Positions 34,364 to 44,022 of a DNA stretch of 64,000 nt are shown piece after piece. A model generated the notes under the pieces. It did no database searches. It was given only the letters and a program-made list of their open reading frames with translations, and was not told the DNA's origin. The stretch's first letter is position 1, and each line of letters begins with the position of its first letter. Location of the stretch: assembly GCF_003217095.1 (NCBI RefSeq), contig NZ_QJSR01000004.1, positions 124,001 through 188,000 on the forward strand, written 5' to 3'. The stretch comes from Rhizobium sp. PP-CC-3A-592 (GTDB lineage Bacteria; Pseudomonadota; Alphaproteobacteria; Rhizobiales; Rhizobiaceae). Both the position numbers and the translations under genes were made by a program.

Positions 34364-35458
34364 GTGCCCGCGACGACCCCGACAAGACGCTCCCTTCCCA
34401 CACATCTTGCCCGCTCCCTTGTCGACAACCTCGTCTCGCTCGCGGCACTCCTCCCTGTCATCCTTCTCGCAGCCCTCGTCGCCGCCTTTTTCAGCATCGG
34501 CCGCGCCCAGGCGCAAGAGATCGCCTGCAACGGTGTGAACCTGCTCGAAAGCTGGGAAAAGACCGCGCCGGATCGTGTTGACCGCGTCGAAGCCGAGGCG
34601 GCGCTCGTGCCCAACGGCACCGGCACGTTCTGGAAGATCGAAAAGCAGGGCGTTCCCGCCTCCTATCTGCTCGGAACCATGCACGTCACCGATCCCCGTG
34701 TGCTGGCCATGCCGAAGGGGGCGCCCGAAGCCTTCGCCGGGGCCGTGACGGTCATCGTCGAATCGGACGAGATCCTTGACGAGAACCGCGCCCAAGTGGC
34801 CCTGTTCTCCGACCCGAGCCTCACCATGTTCACGGATGGCAGCACGATCGAAAGCTATCTCGATGCGGACCAGAAGGTGATCCTGACCGAGGGCCTGAAG
34901 GCGCGCGGCCTGCCGTTGCCGACCGTCGCCCGCATGAAGCCATGGATGATCGCAAGCTTCGTCTCGCTGCCGCCCTGCGAACTCAGCCGGAAGGCCGGCG
35001 GCGCCGTCTTCCTGGACCAGAAGCTGGCACAGGATGCCGTGTCGCAGGGAAAGACGCTGAAGGGTCTGGAGACCATGGTCGAGCAGATCCACGCGCTCAA
35101 CGATCTGCCGATGTCTTTCCACATCTCGGCTCTCGTCGATACGTTGAAACTCGGCGATCTCGTCGAGGATGCCATGGAAACGACGACCGAGCTTTATCTG
35201 GAGGGCCGGATCGCCACCATCATGCCCATGCTGAAGGCGGCCTCCGAAACCGTCGAGGGCAGCGATTCCGAACAGGACTCCGTCGCCTTCGAACAGCGGA
35301 TCGTCACCGATCGAAACCATGTCATGGCGACGCGCGCCCGTCCGAGCCTCGATGCCGGCAACGTCTTCATGGCGGTCGGCGCCCTGCACCTGCCGGGCCC
35401 GGAAGGCGTGGTCGAGCTCCTCCGCAAGGACGGCTTCACCCTCACCGTCATGCCCTGA
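34364..35458 (+). CDS. TraB/GumN family protein
   Basis: 364 residues starting at a GTG with AAGGA nine bases upstream. A signal anchor or signal peptide lies at about 23-50 (ending RAQAQE), so the protein is exported or membrane-tethered. The TraB/GumN domain shows YLLGTMHVTDPR (a GTxH motif), a VIVESDE Glu motif and a C-terminal FMAVGALHLPGPEGVVELLR (GALH motif), conserved residues thought to bind metal in a predicted peptidase-like fold. The biological role of bacterial members is unclear. It is closed by a terminator shared with leuC. Confidence 0.88.
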   Translation: MPATTPTRRSLPTHLARSLVDNLVSLAALLPVILLAALVAAFFSIGRAQAQEIACNGVNLLESWEKTAPDRVDRVEAEAALVPNGTGTFWKIEKQGVPASYLLGTMHVTDPRVLAMPKGAPEAFAGAVTVIVESDEILDENRAQVALFSDPSLTMFTDGSTIESYLDADQKVILTEGLKARGLPLPTVARMKPWMIASFVSLPPCELSRKAGGAVFLDQKLAQDAVSQGKTLKGLETMVEQIHALNDLPMSFHISALVDTLKLGDLVEDAMETTTELYLEGRIATIMPMLKAASETVEGSDSEQDSVAFEQRIVTDRNHVMATRARPSLDAGNVFMAVGALHLPGPEGVVELLRKDGFTLTVMP

Positions 35459-35478
35459 AATCCCTGTCGGACAAACGA

Positions 35479-35515
35479 AAACGCCGCCTCCGGAAACCGG
35501 ACGCGGCGTTTTTTT
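35479..35515. terminator. Bidirectional terminator between TraB/GumN gene and leuC
   Basis: AACGCCGC and GCGGCGTT enclose an inner CCGG-AAA-CCGG hairpin and are followed by a T run of seven on the plus strand. AAAA on the 5' side gives a U run on the minus strand, so it can end both convergent units. Confidence 0.9.
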
Positions 35516-35542
35516 ATGCTATCGAACGGACAGGCGCCCGGC

Positions 35543-36952
<1,410 letters not shown>

Positions 36953-36982
36953 GGCGTGTCATCCATTGGAAAGAATAAATCG

Positions 36983-37004
36983 GAAAAATCCGGCTTGCCG
37001 CCGG
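36983..37004 (-). terminator. Terminator-like hairpin in the leuC leader
   Basis: On the minus strand CCGGC-GGCAA-GCCGG then ATTTTT. The stem is short (5 bp) but all GC. It lies 30 bases before the leuC ATG and downstream of the only promoter I can find, so it would act as an attenuator. Two further small hairpins (GGGGC-TCGT-GCCCC and GGCTT-TTG-AAGCC) stand just upstream of it. Confidence 0.5.
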
Positions 37005-37047
37005 CGGGATCAGGCTTCAAAAGCCGGGGCACGAGCCCCTCAATGAT

Positions 37048-37164
37048 CTATCGAAGTCGGCTGTTGAGCGCCCCGGAGACACGCGCGTAAAAGCGTGCCG
37101 GCAGGCGCTTGTGATCCTGCAGCACGACGACATTCTGCGCGCGACATCCGAACTTGGATTCCAT
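37048..37164 (-). CDS. Putative 38-residue leader peptide upstream of leuC
   Basis: Short ORF beginning ATG GAA TCC AAG (MESKFGCRAQ), containing a Val-Val-Val-Leu run at residues 12-15 and ending ARVSGALNSRLR. About 70% of third codon positions are G or C, in line with real genes here. The predicted transcription start (about 37166) is at or within 3 bases of the ATG, so translation would be leaderless or nearly so. It could be an attenuator leader for leuC, an independent small protein, or chance. No homologue is known to me. Confidence 0.4.
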   Translation of the reverse strand: MESKFGCRAQNVVVLQDHKRLPARFYARVSGALNSRLR

Positions 37165-37172
37165 GATGCTTC

Positions 37173-37200
37173 AAATAGCAGTTTCCAAGCAAGACTGCAA
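37173..37200 (-). promoter_or_regulatory. Promoter of the leuC leader transcript
   Basis: On the minus strand TTGCAG, a 16-base spacer, then CTATTT, close to alphaproteobacterial sigma-70 boxes. No promoter-like sequence fits between the downstream hairpin and leuC, so this is the likely leuC promoter. Confidence 0.55.
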
Positions 37201-37340
37201 GTTTCGCCCGGGCGCAACCGACGCTCCGCGGCGCGGCGATCTTTACGGTATTCGACGATTCTCTCATGCTTCGCTTGCCAACCGGCTGAAAGTTTGAGAC
37301 GCCGGAGACCTCCGTCATCAGGCGGATCTGGGGGGACATC

Positions 37341-39242
37341 ATGACACGACCGATCACGTGGCGGGACCGCGCGCGCTATCAATTCGACAAGAGCATGGCG
37401 GCTGGGCCGATCGCACTGATCGGCTGGCTGGCGGTCATCTCGCTGATCGTCATCGTGCTCGCCGGACTGCTGCTGGCCATCAGCGGCATCGCGCAGGATG
37501 GCGGCGAGCCCGTGTCCTTCATCGAAGGCGCATGGGAATCGCTGATGCGCACGATGGATGCGGGCGCCATGGGCGGCGATGTCGGCTGGAGCTTCCGCGG
37601 CATCTCGCTGGCCGTCACCGTCGCCGGCATCTTCGTCTTCTCCGCGCTGATCGGCGTGCTCTCCTCCGGTCTCGACGAGAAGCTGGACGAGCTTCGCAAG
37701 GGGCGTTCCCACGTACTGGAGAAGGACCACACAATCATCTTCAACTGGTCGCCGTCGATCTTCGACGTGATCTCCGAACTCGTCATCGCCAACCGCAGCC
37801 GGCGGCGTCCGCGCATCGTCATCATGGCGGGCAAGGACAAGGTGGAGATGGAGGACGAGATTGCCGACAAGATCCCCGATCTCGGCAACACCCGCATCAT
37901 CTGCCGCAGTGGCGACCCAACCGATCTGCACGACATCAACATCGTCAACCCCCAGGCCTCCCGTGCCATCGTGGTACTGTCGCCGGAGGGCGACTATGCC
38001 GATTCGCAGGTCATCAAGACGATCCTCGCGCTCGTGAACGACCCTTCCCGCCGCTCGGAGCGCTACCGCATCGCCGCGGAGATCCGCAATGCCGCGAATG
38101 CCGAGGTTGCGCGCATCGTCGGCGGCAGCGAATTGCAGCTGGTCCTGGCCGACGAGCTCATTTCCCGCATCGTCGTCAGCTCCAGCCGCCAATCGGGCCT
38201 CAGCGGCGTCTATACCGAGCTGCTCGATTTCGACGGTTCGGAGATCTACGCGCTCGAACAGCCCGACCTCGTCGGCAAATCCTTTGGTGCCGCCGTCATG
38301 GCCTACGACACCTCCACCCTGATCGGCATCGGCACCACCGACGGAAGGGTGCATCTGAACCCGGCGCGGGACCACGTGATCACCGCGGGCGAGCGTGCCA
38401 TCCTGATTGCCGAGGACGACGACACGATCCGCCTGCGCACGGGCGACTTCACCGTCGATCGCGACGTCATCCGCCCGCGTCCGCCGGTCACGCGTCGGGC
38501 GGAAACCACGCTTCTGCTCGGCTGGAACCGCCGGGGGCCCATCATCACCCAGGAGCTGTCACGCTACGTCGCGCCCGGCTCCCGCCTGATGATCGCCGCC
38601 GACACGCCGGAGCTTCTCGACGAGGTCGCGGCCATGCCGTACCTGAAGGAGAACCTGTCGGTAGATTGCCGCGTGATCGACACCAGCAACCGCGCAGCCC
38701 TCGATGCGCTCGATGTGCCCGCCTTCGATCATGTGCTGGTGCTCGGCTATAGCGACCATCTGGCCGCCCAGCCGGCCGATACGGCAACGCTCGTGACGCT
38801 GCTGCAGTTGCGCAAGATCGCGGAGGCCGCAAACACCCATATCGGCATCGTCAGCGAGATGATCGACGTGCGCAACCGCGATCTTGCCGCTGTCACCCGC
38901 GCCGACGATTTCGTCGTCAGCAACAAGCTCGTCAGCCTCATGCTGGCGCAGGCCTCGGAAAACGAGCTGATGGCGGATATCTTCGACGAGCTTCTCGACG
39001 AGGACGGCTCGGAAATCTACATGCGCGCCGTCACCGACTACATCGCGATCGACCATCCGGTGAACTTCTACACAATCACGCTGGCAGCCCTGATGCGCGG
39101 CGAAGTGGCGCTCGGCTACAGCAAGACGGGTGCGTCCGTGCGCGACGAGAGGGGCCTTGGCGGTGTCGTGGTCAATCCCGCCAAGGGAGAGGCGGTGCAG
39201 TACGAGGCCGGCGACAAGCTGATCATTCTCGCGCGCGACTGA
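37341..39242 (+). CDS. CASTOR/POLLUX-related putative ion channel
   Basis: 633-residue membrane protein. Two hydrophobic segments (about 24-48 and 88-110) flank a pore-loop-like stretch (FIEGAWESLMRTMDAG, near 60-76). The remaining cytoplasmic part holds two RCK/TrkA-N-like Rossmann modules, starting at HTIIFNWSPSIFDVISEL and at TTLLLGWNRRGPIITQEL. This layout and GDPTDLHDINIVNPQASRAI match the DMI1/CASTOR/POLLUX family of plant nuclear cation channels and their uncharacterised bacterial relatives. The ion is unknown; the plant filter sequence is not conserved. The ATG has GGGGGGA upstream. It is convergent with the amino acid permease gene 37 bases away. Confidence 0.85.
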   Translation: MTRPITWRDRARYQFDKSMAAGPIALIGWLAVISLIVIVLAGLLLAISGIAQDGGEPVSFIEGAWESLMRTMDAGAMGGDVGWSFRGISLAVTVAGIFVFSALIGVLSSGLDEKLDELRKGRSHVLEKDHTIIFNWSPSIFDVISELVIANRSRRRPRIVIMAGKDKVEMEDEIADKIPDLGNTRIICRSGDPTDLHDINIVNPQASRAIVVLSPEGDYADSQVIKTILALVNDPSRRSERYRIAAEIRNAANAEVARIVGGSELQLVLADELISRIVVSSSRQSGLSGVYTELLDFDGSEIYALEQPDLVGKSFGAAVMAYDTSTLIGIGTTDGRVHLNPARDHVITAGERAILIAEDDDTIRLRTGDFTVDRDVIRPRPPVTRRAETTLLLGWNRRGPIITQELSRYVAPGSRLMIAADTPELLDEVAAMPYLKENLSVDCRVIDTSNRAALDALDVPAFDHVLVLGYSDHLAAQPADTATLVTLLQLRKIAEAANTHIGIVSEMIDVRNRDLAAVTRADDFVVSNKLVSLMLAQASENELMADIFDELLDEDGSEIYMRAVTDYIAIDHPVNFYTITLAALMRGEVALGYSKTGASVRDERGLGGVVVNPAKGEAVQYEAGDKLIILARD

Positions 39243-39279
39243 TACCAGCGCTCGCGCGCGACGGATACCCATCCGGCCC

Positions 39280-40173
39280 TCACCCCCGATGCCCGCGTCG
39301 CAGCCGCTTCTCCAGCCCGCGCAGCGCCAGCGACAGGCCGATGGTGAGAAGAAGATAGATATAGGCGACGATCGAGTAGGTCTCGAAGAAGCGGAAGGAG
39401 CCGGCGGCATAGACCTTGCCCATCTGGGTGATGTCCTGCACGCCGAGCACGGAGACGAGCGAGCTGTCCTTGATCATCGCGATGAAGTCGTTGCCGAGCG
39501 GCGGCAGGATGGTGCGGATGGCCTGGGGGAAGACCACGAGCCGGAACCGCTGGAACCGGTTGAGCCCCAGCGCCTCCGCCGCCTCCACTTGGCCCCGATC
39601 CACCGACTGGATGCCCGCGCGAAAAACCTCGGCGATGAAGGCGGAATAGCCGATGGTGAGCGCGATGATCGCCCGCCACATCAAGGACAGGTCGCGCACC
39701 AGCACCGGCTCCATCGCACCGGCGGAGATCAGCGGCGTCAAAGCGAGATTGATCAGCCAGACGAGCCCCGGCGTGCCGACGAAGGCGATGTAGAACAGCA
39801 GCACGAGCACGGGAATGCCCCGGATCACCTCCGCGTAGAACCGGGCGACCTGACGCAACACCGGACTGCGCGACAGCGCCATCAGCGCCACGCCGAGCCC
39901 GACGAGCGTGGCAAGGGCGAAACCGACGATGGTGACGAAGATCGTCACGCCGATGCCGGCGGCAACCACGGTGAAAACGCGGGAATAGAGATCGTTGACC
40001 GCAATAAGGACGGCGAGGCCTACGGCGATCGCGGCCAGCGCGATCAGCCACCAGGGCAGCTCCCGCGCGGCGGCACCCCTGCCAGCCCGCGGGCTGTCAT
40101 TGGGAAGGGATGCTTCGCTCAGAGAGGATTGCGACGACGGATCTAATGGGCGAAGCGGCATGGCGGGCTGCAT
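39280..40173 (-). CDS. Polar amino acid ABC transporter permease (HisM/GlnP type)
   Basis: Inner-membrane permease of a polar amino acid importer, 297 residues. After a cytoplasmic N-terminus of about 40 residues come five to six membrane helices. The EAA loop is clear: EAAEALGLNRFQRFRLVVFP near 195-214, and RGIPVLVLLFYIAF is the family's RGTPxLVQLFxxYF variant. It lies 18 bases downstream of the matching binding-protein gene. No ATP-binding subunit follows; the next gene is convergent. Confidence 0.92.
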   Translation of the reverse strand: MQPAMPLRPLDPSSQSSLSEASLPNDSPRAGRGAAARELPWWLIALAAIAVGLAVLIAVNDLYSRVFTVVAAGIGVTIFVTIVGFALATLVGLGVALMALSRSPVLRQVARFYAEVIRGIPVLVLLFYIAFVGTPGLVWLINLALTPLISAGAMEPVLVRDLSLMWRAIIALTIGYSAFIAEVFRAGIQSVDRGQVEAAEALGLNRFQRFRLVVFPQAIRTILPPLGNDFIAMIKDSSLVSVLGVQDITQMGKVYAAGSFRFFETYSIVAYIYLLLTIGLSLALRGLEKRLRRGHRG

Positions 40174-40191
40174 GTCCGATCAGCCGCTGCC

Positions 40192-40989
40192 TTACTCGCC
40201 CATCTTGAAATCGACGAACCACTTGCGGTTCAGCGTTTCCAGCGTGCCATCCGCCTTCAACGCCGCAATGGCCGCGTTCACGGGCGCGACGAGCTTGGAG
40301 CCCTTGGGGAAGATGAAGCCGAAATCCTCGGTGCCGAGCGGACCGCCGATCAGCTTCAGCCCGCCATCGGACGTATCCACATAGCCCTTGCCGGCCGTGC
40401 CGTCCGTCAGCACGACATCGACGTCGCCGGCCTTCAGCGCCTGCACCGTCGCACCGAACGTCTCGAACAGTTTTACGCGCGGGTTCTGCTCGTTGCCGTC
40501 CAGCACTTCGTAGATGGCGGTGTAGAACGGCGTCGTTCCCGGCTGGGCGCCGACGAGACCCTCGGAGAGCGCGGCGAAGGACTTTCCGTCCGTAAACCGG
40601 CTCTCGTCGCCGCGCACCAGCATGAACTGCTCGGAGCGCATATAGGGGTCGGAGAAATCCACTTTCTCCTTACGCTCTTCCTTGATGGTGATCCCGGTCA
40701 TGCCCATGTCGTACTGCCCGTCGGAAACGGACTGGATCATCGCATCCCAGCTGGTATTGCGATAGGTCACCTTGGCATTCAGCCGCTTGGCGATCTCGCC
40801 CACCGCATCATACTCCCAGCCGGCAGCCTGGCCGGTCTTCGGGTCGATGAACTGCAGCGGCGGATAGGCATTCTCCGTCACCACGACGATCTCGCGTCCG
40901 CCGAGATCCGGAAGATCGGCTGCAACGGCGTTCATCGGCGAAAAGGCAAGAACGGTCAGACCGGCGAGAACATGGCGGCGGGAAAACAT
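40192..40989 (-). CDS. Polar amino acid ABC transporter substrate-binding protein
   Basis: Periplasmic type-2 binding protein (SBP family 3), 265 residues. The signal peptide has [18 protein letters not shown] with an Arg pair before the hydrophobic core (possibly Tat-type) and cleavage near AVAADLP. The mature protein shows [20 protein letters not shown], the family-3 opening, and [22 protein letters not shown]. The start at 40989 has AGGAG eight bases upstream; the frame upstream (to 41148) is non-coding. The ligand cannot be told from sequence. Confidence 0.93.
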   Translation of the reverse strand: MFSRRHVLAGLTVLAFSPMNAVAADLPDLGGREIVVVTENAYPPLQFIDPKTGQAAGWEYDAVGEIAKRLNAKVTYRNTSWDAMIQSVSDGQYDMGMTGITIKEERKEKVDFSDPYMRSEQFMLVRGDESRFTDGKSFAALSEGLVGAQPGTTPFYTAIYEVLDGNEQNPRVKLFETFGATVQALKAGDVDVVLTDGTAGKGYVDTSDGGLKLIGGPLGTEDFGFIFPKGSKLVAPVNAAIAALKADGTLETLNRKWFVDFKMGE

Positions 40990-41296
40990 GAGGCAGGCTC
41001 CTGGCGTGTGACGCGCGAGACTGTCACGAAACTTGCCCGAACGGCAAGAGCCGAGCAGGCGGTAAGGGCATTTCGACGGCAGCGCCACTGCCCAAGCAGA
41101 GGAGGAAATGGATCGCCGTTTCGGCGTCTCCAGCAAAACGGTTGCCATCCAGACGACGTCCGACCTGTCATGGTTCTGTTTTCAGCCCTATCGGCGAAAA
41201 ACCTGCCTCCTTCCCCATCCCCCGGCTTGTCCCTACACTTTTTCGGCAAGGACCACGACGCTCACTCGACGAACGGCCTTTTGGAAGGAATACTTC
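40990..41296. other. Intergenic region between divergent binding-protein and SnoaL-like genes
   Basis: About 307 bases holding the leaders of two divergent genes. The only structure noted is a small perfect hairpin, CTTGCC-CGAAC-GGCAAG (41032-41048), 43 bases upstream of the binding-protein ATG. It could be an operator or a leader stem. Nothing else recognised. Confidence 0.4.
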
Positions 41297-41806
41297 ATGA
41301 AACACGCACTCGCACCCGCTCTCCTCGCCATCTCGCTCTCGCTCGGATCGCTTCTGACGGCAGCCCCATCGCAGGCCCAGGAAGCCGTGGTGGCTGTGCC
41401 CGATGCGGAAGCGCTGTTCACCAGTGCAGATCCTCAGCTGAACGCCAACAAGCAGGTTGCGCTCGGCATCGTCAGGGACCTGCTGGAAGCCAACCACTGG
41501 GACAAGGCCGACCAGTACCTGACGGAGCGCTATCTCCAGCACAATCCGAACGCGGCGTCGGGTCGCGCCGGCGTGGTCGCCTATTTCACGCAAGTTCTGA
41601 AGCGCGAACCCTCGCCGATCCCCGAGAAGATGAAAACGCCGATCGCCTTCGTCACGGCGGAAGGCGATCTCGTCACCGTCGGCTATGTGCGCGAGGTCAA
41701 GGACGAGAAGGACCCGTCGAAGAGCTACACCACCACCTGGTTCGATACGTGGCGCATCAAGGACGGCAAGGCCGACGAGCACTGGGACCCAGCAACGAAG
41801 GACTGA
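41297..41806 (+). CDS. Secreted SnoaL-like (NTF2 fold) protein
   Basis: 169 residues with a cleavable signal peptide (MKHALAPALLAISLSLGS..., cleavage near SQAQE at about 29). The mature part has the SnoaL/NTF2-like pattern LEANHWDKADQYLTERYLQH with NPNAASGRAGVVAYF, and a C-terminal TTTWFDTWRIKDGKADEHWD, as in predicted secreted SnoaL-like polyketide-cyclase relatives of unknown function. The ATG follows GGAAGGAA. It ends in a strong terminator. Confidence 0.88.
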   Translation: MKHALAPALLAISLSLGSLLTAAPSQAQEAVVAVPDAEALFTSADPQLNANKQVALGIVRDLLEANHWDKADQYLTERYLQHNPNAASGRAGVVAYFTQVLKREPSPIPEKMKTPIAFVTAEGDLVTVGYVREVKDEKDPSKSYTTTWFDTWRIKDGKADEHWDPATKD

Positions 41807-41838
41807 GCCGGTTCATTTCGAACGAACCTTCAGACGTG

Positions 41839-41870
41839 AAAAAGCCGCCGGTTCGCACCGGCGGCTTTTT
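41839..41870. terminator. Bidirectional terminator, SnoaL-like gene / rplS
   Basis: AAAAAGCCGCCGG, a 6-base loop, CCGGCGGCTTTTT. It works for the plus-strand gene and for the convergent rplS. Confidence 0.93.
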
Positions 41871-41893
41871 CGAATGGGAATGATCCGAAGATC

Positions 41894-42484
41894 TTATTCT
41901 GCGGACTTTGCGTCTTCGGCAGCCTTTGCAGCGGCGGCTTCTTCGGCAGCCTTTGCAGCGGCGGCTTCTTCAGCAGCCTTGGCGGCGGCTGCCTCAGCGG
42001 CTGCGGCTTCTGCTGCTGCCTTTTCAGCGGCGAGCGCCTGGGCTGCTGCAACCTTTTCAGCTTCCAGACGGGCCTTTTCCTCGGCAGCCGACTGGCGCGC
42101 CGTGTCGTTCAGCTTGCGGGCGCGCGTGCCGGTGTTCTCGACGATACGGGCCGACTTGCCGCGACGATCGCGCAGGTAGTAGAGCTTGGCGCGACGGACC
42201 TTACCACGGCGAACGATTTCGACGCTTTCGACCATCGGCGAATAGACCGGAAATACGCGCTCGACGCCTTCGCCGTAGGAGATCTTGCGAACGGTGAAGC
42301 TTTCGTTGATGCCGCCACCCGAACGGGCGATGCAAACGCCTTCATAGGCCTGCACGCGGGTACGGGTACCTTCCGTCACGCGTACGTTGACGCGGAGCGT
42401 GTCGCCTGCCGAAAATTCCGGGAGGGTACGCTTGGCTTCGATCTTGGCGGCCTGTTCGGCTTCCAGCTGCTGGATGATGTTCAT
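41894..42484 (-). CDS. rplS: 50S ribosomal protein L19 with long Ala/Glu-rich tail
   Basis: Large-subunit protein at the 30S interface. Of 196 residues the first ~115 are the L19 core ([50 protein letters not shown]). The rest is a low-complexity tail of AAEEAAAAK-type repeats ending DAKSAE. E. coli L19 has 115 residues; rhizobial L19 proteins are longer, but this tail is on the long side. In DNA the tail includes two identical 27-base units (41913-41966). The leader (42485-42655) shows no recognised regulator. Confidence 0.96.
   Translation of the reverse strand: MNIIQQLEAEQAAKIEAKRTLPEFSAGDTLRVNVRVTEGTRTRVQAYEGVCIARSGGGINESFTVRKISYGEGVERVFPVYSPMVESVEIVRRGKVRRAKLYYLRDRRGKSARIVENTGTRARKLNDTARQSAAEEKARLEAEKVAAAQALAAEKAAAEAAAAEAAAAKAAEEAAAAKAAEEAAAAKAAEDAKSAE
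41913..41990. repeat. 27-base tandem repeat inside rplS
   Basis: Two exact copies of a 27-base unit (41913-41939, 41940-41966) and a third degenerate 24-base copy (41967-41990). They encode the repeated AAEEAAAAK blocks of the L19 tail. An in-frame unit length means copy number can change without breaking the gene. Confidence 0.85.
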
Positions 42485-42655
42485 CGGTTTAACCTTGCTT
42501 TCTTCTTAAACAGTCAGAGCGCCAGTGTGTCTTTCGGCTATGCCTCTGGACAGGTCTCTTCCCGTGAAGAGCGACGGCGGGTACACCATTCTTTGTTGAC
42601 GGTCGCGGGCAGGAACCCGAGCCGGTGCGGCCTATACACCGGCAGCGCCGATTTG

Positions 42656-43186
42656 TCACCCCTCCACCCGAGGGATTCTGACGCAAGCATCGTGGCTTTC
42701 GAAGCGAAGAAGGCGTGTATCACCAGCATCGATCAGCTCTATGCCATCGAAATCCCTGGTGACGCTGCACCAGAAGGACCATGCCGCGGCGTTGCGCTTG
42801 ACGACGCCGAGTTCCCAGATACCCGTATGTAGCGCCAGCAGCCGACGGACCGCATATTGCCCAAGTCCCGTTCTGCGGAACGCCGGGAGAACGCAGAACT
42901 CCGCCATGGCATGATCGATGGGCAATCCCGAACACGAATGCTGGTTGACGAGCGCAAAGCCTGCAGGATTCCAGGCGCCTTTCAGAGCGACCTCGATCAT
43001 ATAGGCCCAGCGATCGGCATCCTCGAAATAGAGAGCGAAAGAGGGATAGGCGGATTCGACGGGGCCAAAGGCGGATAGTCCATGCAGATAGTCATCGAGC
43101 AGGGTCCGCAATATGCCCTGATCGAATGTCTCGGCCAGTCGAATGCGCCAGATGTCGTCCGGCATAGAAATGTCGGGCCAAGGCAT
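42656..43186 (-). CDS. GNAT family N-acetyltransferase
   Basis: 176 residues, a predicted acetyltransferase of unknown substrate. The motif A region is AEFCVLPAFRRTGLGQYAVRRL in two adjoining parts (core RRTGLGQ), followed by GIWELGVVKRNAAAWSFW. The start used, MPWPDISMP (43186), follows a perfect AGGAGG by 11 bases; a GTG at 43231 would add 15 residues but lacks a site. It lies upstream of rplS on the same strand, about 170 bases away. Confidence 0.82.
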   Translation of the reverse strand: MPWPDISMPDDIWRIRLAETFDQGILRTLLDDYLHGLSAFGPVESAYPSFALYFEDADRWAYMIEVALKGAWNPAGFALVNQHSCSGLPIDHAMAEFCVLPAFRRTGLGQYAVRRLLALHTGIWELGVVKRNAAAWSFWCSVTRDFDGIELIDAGDTRLLRFESHDACVRIPRVEG

Positions 43187-43275
43187 GCCGGGAAGTTCCT
43201 CCTGCGGATGTCCGTCCTTGTGTTTATGCACCAGCGCTATACCACGAAAAGCCGCCCTTTCTCGATGAGTCGCCG

Positions 43276-44022
43276 ATGCCCGTCACAACCGCCGTTCTTC
43301 TCTTTCTCGCCGGCTTCCTGTCGAGCGCCGTCAATGCGGTGGCCGGTGGCGGCACGTTTCTCACCTTCGGCGCGATGACGCTGGCGGGTCTGCCGCCGAT
43401 CGTCGCCAATGCGACATCGTCCATCGTCCAGTTTCCCGGCTACATCACCTCGGCGCTCGCCTACCGCCGCGAACTGATGGCCGACCGGCGGATGGCGGTG
43501 ATGCTCGGACTTCTCTCGGCCGTCGGCGGCCTCATCGGCGCAGGCATCCTCCTGATGCTGTCCAATCCGTCATTCCGCTCGCTCGTGCCGTGGCTGCTCT
43601 TGGGGGCGACGGCGATCTTTGCGGCCGGACCGCTGCTCCGCCCGAAATCGCGGGAGGCGGGTGCGCCGCTCGGTGTCCTCGGCCTTCTCGGACAGTTCGC
43701 GACCTCGGTCTATGGCGGCTTCTTCGGGGCCGGCATGGGCATCATGATGCTGGCCGTGCTGGGACTGACGGCAGGCGGCGGCTATCACCGGATCAATGCG
43801 CTGAAGAACCTACTGGCCGTCGTCATCGCCGCCATTGCCGTTGTCGTCTTCACCTTCGGCGGGGTCGTCTCCTGGCTGGAAGCGGCCGTGATGATTCCCG
43901 GCGGAGCGCTTGGCGGCTATAGCGGCGTCTGGCTGGCGCGCCGCATTCCGCAAACCATCATCCGCGCCTTCGTCGTCGCGGTCGGCCTGCTGCTTGCCTT
44001 CTATTATTTCGTGACCGGCTGA
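43276..44022 (+). CDS. TSUP family transporter (TauE/SafE)
   Basis: 248-residue inner-membrane protein with eight predicted helices in two related halves, each opening with a glycine-rich helix: [17 protein letters not shown] near 18-34 and [14 protein letters not shown] near 148-161. This is the TauE/SafE pattern; the family exports sulfite, sulfoacetate or other organic anions. The substrate is unknown. Its 3' end overlaps the convergent trmD by 19 bases. Confidence 0.92.
   Translation: MPVTTAVLLFLAGFLSSAVNAVAGGGTFLTFGAMTLAGLPPIVANATSSIVQFPGYITSALAYRRELMADRRMAVMLGLLSAVGGLIGAGILLMLSNPSFRSLVPWLLLGATAIFAAGPLLRPKSREAGAPLGVLGLLGQFATSVYGGFFGAGMGIMMLAVLGLTAGGGYHRINALKNLLAVVIAAIAVVVFTFGGVVSWLEAAVMIPGGALGGYSGVWLARRIPQTIIRAFVVAVGLLLAFYYFVTG

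Noticed and set aside
37017-38375. 452-codon minus-strand open frame opposite the channel gene
   Set aside because: Antisense shadow; it also overlaps the leuC leader region and lacks any recognisable sequence.
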